Assembly: GCA_964387495.1 (NCBI GenBank)
Contig: CAYLXB010000002.1
Coordinates: 1 to 64,000, forward strand
Length of the DNA stretch: 64,000 nt
DNA from: DSXF01 sp964387495
GTDB taxonomy: Bacteria; Chloroflexota; Anaerolineae; Anaerolineales; Villigracilaceae
Direction: 5' to 3'
The notes beneath the pieces are model-generated. The model worked only from the letters and a program-made list of their open reading frames with translations. It did no database searches and had not been told where the DNA came from. The position numbers and the translations under genes are program-made. Shown one piece after another: positions 59,223 to 64,000 of the stretch (position 1 is the stretch's first letter; every line of letters starts with the position of its first letter).

Positions 59223-59231
59223 TCTGTAACA

Positions 59232-59357
59232 ATGACAAAAGACAAGTCTCCCAGGAAGAACAACCGACAGGTTGCACAGCAGCGCACGTTACAAATTGCC
59301 TTCGTCGTGATCTCCGTCGTCATGATTCTCTCGATGATCCTGATGCAGATGCGCTAG
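59232..59357 (+). CDS. Small 41-residue membrane protein
   Basis: Begins ATG 59232 and ends TAG 59355-59357. A Lys/Arg/Gln-rich N-terminal half (residues 3-19) precedes a single helix (IAFVVISVVMILSMILMQMR), so it is a one-pass protein with positive cytosolic end. It starts nine bases after the receiver gene. No family can be named; the composition and spacing are gene-like. Confidence 0.55.
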   Translation: MTKDKSPRKNNRQVAQQRTLQIAFVVISVVMILSMILMQMR

Positions 59358-59447
59358 TTTGGTGCCAGGATCCATCCATCGAGCCGAAAGGCATCACAGG
59401 CGGACTTTTGTATCATCCCACAGTATCCCCTCGAAACAAGCATAACC

Positions 59448-60995
59448 ATGGCTGACACGACCTTTTCCAAGCTCAAGGCTGCACTCAACTATTCATTTGT
59501 AGTTCTTCTGGCTGTTGCACCGATCATGGCTTTGAGAGCATTAAATGTGCGGGAAATCCCCCCGGTGGCAATGTACCGCCCCGCCCTCATTTCAAGCATA
59601 ATCTCCGTACTATTATGGCTGCTCTGCAGACAACTCATCAAAGACTCGGGGAGAGCGGCCATCTTTTCAGCCACATTCACCTTTTTGTTCCTGAGTTATG
59701 GGCATTTTACAGGCCTGGTAAACGATGGAGATTCCTGGCTCAGCCACCTGGTTTTATGGGCCGGGCTTATTTCCCTGCCAACAGCACTGCAATGGATTGC
59801 GCAAAAATCCGTCACGGCCCGCACTTTTCTTACAACCGGCCTCAACGTCCTTGCCGTTGCCATGATCGCACAATCGGCTTATGAAATGGTCAAATATCCA
59901 CTGGCCATCTCAAGGGCAATATCCGTAAACCCTATCGAATTTAGAGATATTGTTGCCGAAAAGCCGGATGTTTACTATATTATCCTGGATGCTTACACGC
60001 GCGCAGATACTCTCCGGGAGATGGGGTTCAATAATACTCGCTTCGTTGAGGCTCTGGAGCAACGAGGATTTTATGTGGCCACCTGCAGCACCAGTAATTA
60101 CAAATTTACGACACTCTCGCTTAGTTCTGCCCTAAATATGGATTACATGTGGGATGTCCTGCCGCACGAAAACGAAAACGACACCGGCAGCATCCCCATT
60201 GATAAGTCCATCAAGCAAAACCGGGTACGGGATATCTTCACAGCCATGGGATACCAGACAGTTGCCTACGAGACGGGGTATCTATGGACAGAATGGTATG
60301 ATGCCGATCAATATTACCGTCCGAATTACAACGCTTTCTGGAACACTGATATTCAGCCTTTTGAGAGATTACTGATCCATACTTCCGGAATGAGAGCATT
60401 TCTGGACAAACAACTGGCCGGCTTCAGACTGGGTGATGTTTTCGCTTATCAGGCCCATGCTGTGCGCATCAAATATACATTCGAATCATTGGGAAAGCTT
60501 CCCACAACAGGCCAGCCAAAATTTGTCTTTGTTCATATCCTTGCTCCACACCCTCCTTACATCTTCAGGCCAGATGGCTCGCTTAATAAAGATGGAGACT
60601 ACTTTGACTTGCCTAACGGGCTGTCAACGAATGATGAAAGAAACCGCATCGGGTATTTAAACGATGTGCAATTTGTAAATACGCGGGTACTAGAAGCCAT
60701 TGACGCAATTTTGGAAAAATCATCAAGACCACCCATTATCATTATCCAGGGAGATCATGGCAGTTGGAATTCCACAGGACTGGATAAGTTCACCATCTTA
60801 AATGCCTATTATCTGCCCAATAGCATGGATAGTCAACTGTATCCACAGATCACCCCGGTCAACAGTTTTCGGGTTGTGTTCAACCAGTATTTTAGGATGG
60901 ACTATCCATTGCTAAAAGATTTGAATATCAATGTTGACATTGGACGTCCATTCCGGAAACGGCTGGCGCCGCATATCCCTTCACCCTGTGATTAG
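59448..60995 (+). CDS. Sulfatase-fold membrane enzyme (alkaline-phosphatase superfamily)
   Basis: 515 residues. Five or six N-terminal helices (about 10-165), then a soluble catalytic domain: YYIILDAYTRADTL (metal-binding Asp and possible Thr nucleophile region), VFVHILAPHPPYIF and IIIQGDHGSWN, the metal sites of sulfatase/phosphoethanolamine-transferase-like enzymes. The domain would face outside and might transfer a head group to lipid or glycan; its substrate is unknown. It ends 14 bases before the prfA promoter. Confidence 0.8.
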   Translation: MADTTFSKLKAALNYSFVVLLAVAPIMALRALNVREIPPVAMYRPALISSIISVLLWLLCRQLIKDSGRAAIFSATFTFLFLSYGHFTGLVNDGDSWLSHLVLWAGLISLPTALQWIAQKSVTARTFLTTGLNVLAVAMIAQSAYEMVKYPLAISRAISVNPIEFRDIVAEKPDVYYIILDAYTRADTLREMGFNNTRFVEALEQRGFYVATCSTSNYKFTTLSLSSALNMDYMWDVLPHENENDTGSIPIDKSIKQNRVRDIFTAMGYQTVAYETGYLWTEWYDADQYYRPNYNAFWNTDIQPFERLLIHTSGMRAFLDKQLAGFRLGDVFAYQAHAVRIKYTFESLGKLPTTGQPKFVFVHILAPHPPYIFRPDGSLNKDGDYFDLPNGLSTNDERNRIGYLNDVQFVNTRVLEAIDAILEKSSRPPIIIIQGDHGSWNSTGLDKFTILNAYYLPNSMDSQLYPQITPVNSFRVVFNQYFRMDYPLLKDLNINVDIGRPFRKRLAPHIPSPCD

Positions 60996-61009
60996 CCCCT
61001 CCATAATGG

Positions 61010-61043
61010 TATAATTTCTCAACGCGGCGCAAGGGGCCGCGTT
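61010..61043 (+). promoter_or_regulatory. prfA promoter -10 and start-site hairpin
   Basis: GGTATAAT (TATAAT at 61010-61015) is followed by AACGCGGC (61021-61028) pairing with GCCGCGTT (61036-61043) and a T-run. It can be the sulfatase-gene terminator and also the first hairpin of the prfA mRNA. Confidence 0.5.
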
Positions 61044-61069
61044 TTATGTCGTCTTAAAGTAGGGAACCT

Positions 61070-62149
61070 ATGCTAGATAAACTTGCTGGAATTGAAGCTC
61101 ATTATGAAGAACTCGGCCGTGAACTGGAGCAGGTGGGAAACGATTACCAACGTGCTGCAGAGATCAATAAAGAGCGCATTGACCTGGAGGTCATCGTTGA
61201 TAAGGCACGCCAGTATCGCCAGGCGTTGAAACGGCTGGAGGAAGCACGGGAGCTTCTCGGCCCGGAGGGAGACGAGGAATTACGTCTGCTGGCCGAATCC
61301 GAAGTTCAGGAATTGGAACCGCTGATCGAAAAACTGGAAGGGGAAATCAAAACCTTGCTGGTGCCCAAAGACCCACGGGATGAGAAGAATGTCATCGTTG
61401 AGGTCCGCGCCGGAACAGGCGGGGATGAGGCCGCATTGTTTGCCGCCGACCTGTTCCGCTTGTATACGCGCTATGCCGAGCGCCAGAACTGGAAATCGGA
61501 GATCCTTTCCGAGAGCGCTATCGGTATTGGTGGCTACAAGGAAATCATCTTCGAAATCAAGGGGCGGGGCGCTTACTCAAAACTAAAATACGAGTCAGGG
61601 GTGCACCGTGTTCAGCGCATCCCTGTCACCGAATCTTCCGGGCGTATCCATACCTCGACTGCCACTGTAGCCGTGCTTGCTGAAGTGGATGATGTGGATA
61701 TCGATATTCCGGATTCTGATATCGAAATCGAAGTCTACCGCTCATCTGGGGCGGGTGGTCAAAATGTTCAGAAGAACTCTACTGCTGTGCGGTTGTACCA
61801 CAAGCCAACCGGCATGGTTGTTACCTGCCAGGACGAGCGCTCGCAATTACAGAACAAACTACGAGCCATGTCGATCCTGCGTGCCCGTTTATACGAGATG
61901 GAAGAAGAGAAACGCCGTGCGGAAATGGAGGCAGACCGCCGTTCACAAGTGGGCAGTGGAGAAAGATCTGAAAAGATTCGTACCTACAACTACCCACAAA
62001 ACCGCGTTACCGACCACCGTATCGGTGTTTCTTCTTACAACCTACCAGCGGTCATGGCAGGCGATATTGACGAGTTCATCAGCGAACTCTCCACCCGGGA
62101 TGAAGCCGAGCGTCTTTCATCATCGGGATACGAAGACGACAACGAATAG
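61070..62149 (+). CDS. prfA: Peptide chain release factor 1
   Basis: 359 residues. Domain 1 is a helical hairpin (1-100), domain 2 carries the tripeptide anticodon region (IPVTESSGRIHTSTATVAVL, with a PVT-like motif), and the GGQ motif sits in SSGAGGQNVQKNSTA. It releases peptides at UAA and UAG. Since UGA is the RF2 codon, RF1 does not compete with the proposed UGA recoding in the peroxiredoxin. AGGGA precedes the ATG. Confidence 0.94.
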   Translation: MLDKLAGIEAHYEELGRELEQVGNDYQRAAEINKERIDLEVIVDKARQYRQALKRLEEARELLGPEGDEELRLLAESEVQELEPLIEKLEGEIKTLLVPKDPRDEKNVIVEVRAGTGGDEAALFAADLFRLYTRYAERQNWKSEILSESAIGIGGYKEIIFEIKGRGAYSKLKYESGVHRVQRIPVTESSGRIHTSTATVAVLAEVDDVDIDIPDSDIEIEVYRSSGAGGQNVQKNSTAVRLYHKPTGMVVTCQDERSQLQNKLRAMSILRARLYEMEEEKRRAEMEADRRSQVGSGERSEKIRTYNYPQNRVTDHRIGVSSYNLPAVMAGDIDEFISELSTRDEAERLSSSGYEDDNE

Positions 62150-62185
62150 TAAATAAGCCTAACCGTATTCGAGGGGCACATACCC

Positions 62186-64000
62186 ATGCCTGACCAAAAA
62201 CGATTTCCCCTGCCCTTTCGGCTGCTGGCAATTTGCCTGATCGTGTTTCTGGCCTGGGTAATGCGCGCCCGCGCCGTGGAACTGCTGCCGGCCGATTATG
62301 ACGAAGATGACTATCTGCGCGCTGCTCAGGAATATGCGGCCGTCTTCCGGTCTGGCCAGTGGAGCGAACTGGGCGAATACAACTATATTCCAGAGCACCC
62401 CCCCTTGGCTAAAATTTTATCCGGACTGGCTATTGCACAGGATCCCGAAGTTGCGCTCATCCCCGAGCGCCCCACAACAGCCCAGCCGGATTCCAACCTG
62501 CCGCAGCCTCACTTGAAGCATGCCCGCGGTCTCAACGCCATACTTGGTACCCTGACGGTGCTGGTGACGACTCTGCTCAACCCACTGGCAGGCTTGATGC
62601 TGGCCACACACACCTATACGATCAAGTATGTCTCACAGGTCATGCTCGAAGCCCTGCCGGCACTGACCAGCCTGCTGTCAGTAGTCTGTTACGCCCGTTC
62701 AAAACAAAGCCGCGTCCCTGGAAAAACATATACCTGGCTGGCACTCTCTGCCATTTTCTTGGGTCTGACAGCAGCCTCAAAATACCTTTATGCCGTGGTG
62801 GGGTTTGCCATTCTGGTTGACTGGTTCCTGGAAAACAGACGCAATAAAACATTGACCCGCTTCTTCGGCCTGGCTCTGACCTGGGGGATGGTATCTCTGG
62901 GGATGTTTTTTCTGTTCTACCCTTATTTGTGGCAGGATCCGCTAAACCGGCTAAAAGAGTCGGTTTTTGACCTGGCCGGATATGCCGGAGCTGCATCCGA
63001 AGTCGAGCGGGCAAACTATCCAGTCTGGCAGCCATTCATCTGGTTAAGCACCAGCGTTGCCTGGCACCCGGGCGTTTTCTGGGTCTCTGCGGATGGGCTA
63101 ATCACCCTGCTGGCTGCCTTCGGGGTTCGCCGGTTGTGGCGTGAGGGGCGCGTCTACGCCCTGTGGCTTGGTCTTGCTCTGCTAACCCTCCTGCTCTGGC
63201 GGACCAAATGGCCGCAATATATCCTGGTTCTTACTGTACCCCTGTGTCTGTCCGCTGCCGCAGGAATAAAGTCCATTTATGAGAAGGCCTGGCAGGGGTG
63301 GAAAGAACGAGCCATCCGGCAAAAAGCTTCAAACCGGCCCTACAACCGGAAAGAGGCACTAAACTCCTTGCCCTGGCTGTTACCCGGTCTGATCGCGCTG
63401 CTGTTTCTGGCCCTATACCCAATGATTTACCAGATTGCCATTTCCCTGACCGACCTGAACATCACTTCGCTCCGAGATGGGTTCAACGGTGGTGTATGGA
63501 GAGCAGCTTGGCTGGGCCTCACAGGGCAAATGAAAGCAGTCCAATTTGATCCGTTTGCTGCAGTACCATCAACGGTCAGGGAAGTACGCTATGTTGGGCC
63601 AATGCTGCTGACATCGCTGTTGTCGCAACTGGGCGGGGTCATCTTCTTCGACATTTTGTGGACTGTCCTGTCAATTATACTCCAGGCGGCGCTGGGCATC
63701 GGTGTGGCCCTCATGCTTCACCAACGGGGTGTCAAACTCTCCACCCTATGGCAGACCATTTTCGTCCTGCCATGGGCTGTCCCGGAATTCATCGGCGCCC
63801 TGATCTGGCTGAGAGTCCTGGAGCCAACCGTCGGCTGGTACAGTGTGGCTGTCCCAGCCGAAGCGCGCACTGCCATTTCCTTTGATAATCCAAACTATGC
63901 CTTGGTCGCCCTCCTCATATCCGCCACCTGGTATGGATTCCCGTTTTTTATGATGGCGGCCTCTGCAAGCCTGAAGTATATCCCGCTGCAGGTATATGAC
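62186..64000 (+). CDS. Fusion of PMT-type glycosyltransferase and MalF-type ABC permease (runs off the window)
   Basis: From ATG 62186 the frame stays open for 605 codons to the last base with no stop. Residues about 1-370 look like a PMT/GT-C enzyme: helix 1, the acidic loop ADYDEDDYLRAAQEYA, the HPPLAKILSG motif and more helices. A linker (about 370-390, KAWQGWKERAIRQK) is followed by a sugar-permease start, SLPWLLPGLIALLFLALYPM and ISLTDLNITSLRDG, then IFVLPWAVPEFIGALIWLRV and SASLKYIPLQVYD, which in MalF-type proteins leads into the EAA loop. The end of the gene is outside the window. I recognise no standard protein with this order. Confidence 0.8.
   Translation, partial: MPDQKRFPLPFRLLAICLIVFLAWVMRARAVELLPADYDEDDYLRAAQEYAAVFRSGQWSELGEYNYIPEHPPLAKILSGLAIAQDPEVALIPERPTTAQPDSNLPQPHLKHARGLNAILGTLTVLVTTLLNPLAGLMLATHTYTIKYVSQVMLEALPALTSLLSVVCYARSKQSRVPGKTYTWLALSAIFLGLTAASKYLYAVVGFAILVDWFLENRRNKTLTRFFGLALTWGMVSLGMFFLFYPYLWQDPLNRLKESVFDLAGYAGAASEVERANYPVWQPFIWLSTSVAWHPGVFWVSADGLITLLAAFGVRRLWREGRVYALWLGLALLTLLLWRTKWPQYILVLTVPLCLSAAAGIKSIYEKAWQGWKERAIRQKASNRPYNRKEALNSLPWLLPGLIALLFLALYPMIYQIAISLTDLNITSLRDGFNGGVWRAAWLGLTGQMKAVQFDPFAAVPSTVREVRYVGPMLLTSLLSQLGGVIFFDILWTVLSIILQAALGIGVALMLHQRGVKLSTLWQTIFVLPWAVPEFIGALIWLRVLEPTVGWYSVAVPAEARTAISFDNPNYALVALLISATWYGFPFFMMAASASLKYIPLQVYD

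Noticed and set aside
1..64000. tRNA, rRNA, IS element, prophage or origin
   Set aside because: Intergenic gaps are short and none shows a cloverleaf, a transposase, terminal repeats with target duplication, or DnaA-box clusters that I could recognise by eye. A tRNA scan would be decisive.

Overview
This window looks like chromosomal DNA of an anaerobic or facultatively anaerobic bacterium, most plausibly a Chloroflexota (Anaerolineae-like) lineage. That placement is inferred from gene content and was not checked by any search. Supporting signs are moderately high G+C, tightly coupled genes (many ATGA overlaps), two ferredoxin-linked 2-oxoacid oxidoreductase clusters (Ior and Kor), a bactofilin, a short EF-Ts, many polytopic GT-C-like membrane glycosyltransferases, and a recurrent GGTAAAAT/GGTATAAT -10 element. 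I found no tRNA, rRNA, CRISPR array, IS element or prophage.

Layout. 205-3582 (+): threonine synthase, AI-2E family transporter and a polyprenyl-phosphate-type GT2. 3607-10112 (-): a compact eight-gene unit headed by a MerR/B12-binding (CarH-like) light sensor, then DegV, DUF1295, DUF1475, a peroxiredoxin with an in-frame UGA at its catalytic cysteine, an SDR oxidoreductase, a DNA photolyase and a PPOX-fold flavoprotein. I read it as a light- and photo-oxidative-stress operon. 10198-19874: a surface-glycan locus (two large GT-C-like membrane proteins, two GT2, WbqC, a methyltransferase, and two PLP sugar-aminotransferase-fold proteins of which one is RffA-like). 19880-23930 (+): histidine phosphatase, ketopantoate reductase-like protein, TGS/uridine-kinase-like nucleoside kinase, MntP. 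24019-31122 (-): bactofilin, a ProRS-like protein that lacks the synthetase core but keeps the editing and anticodon-binding parts, then small membrane proteins, a DegT aminotransferase, DUF92 and DUF6056 proteins.

31246-38204 (-): FabI, acyl-CoA dehydrogenase with EtfA/EtfB, 3-methyladenine glycosylase, a sugar-nucleotide epimerase and a YiiX-like hydrolase. 38386-41803 (+): DUF4405 protein, small membrane protein, then IorA (interrupted by an in-frame TAA) and IorB. 42121-44855 (-): KorD-A-B-C. 45215-47542: lipoprotein, an S/D/G/W-rich tail protein, a DUF4178 protein and a small membrane protein. 47650-51054 (-): a PadR regulator coupled to a divergent EF-Ts, and a GntR regulator coupled to an SHMT-like enzyme; both regulators have clear palindromic operators. 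51190-54769: hypothetical protein, MFS transporter, PadR-DUF2812 pair and an orphan response regulator. 55081-56855 (-): nucleosidase, CinA/PncC, DUF4190-like protein. 56986-62149 (+): UvrC with a coupled CheY-like receiver, a 41-residue membrane peptide, a sulfatase-fold membrane enzyme and release factor 1. The right edge (62186 onward) is an open frame that fuses a PMT-type glycosyltransferase to a MalF-type ABC permease.

The strongest candidates for something new are the CarH-like operon with its probable selenocysteine peroxiredoxin, the synthetase-core-less ProRS-like editing protein, the GT-C/MalF fusion and the PadR/EF-Ts pair.
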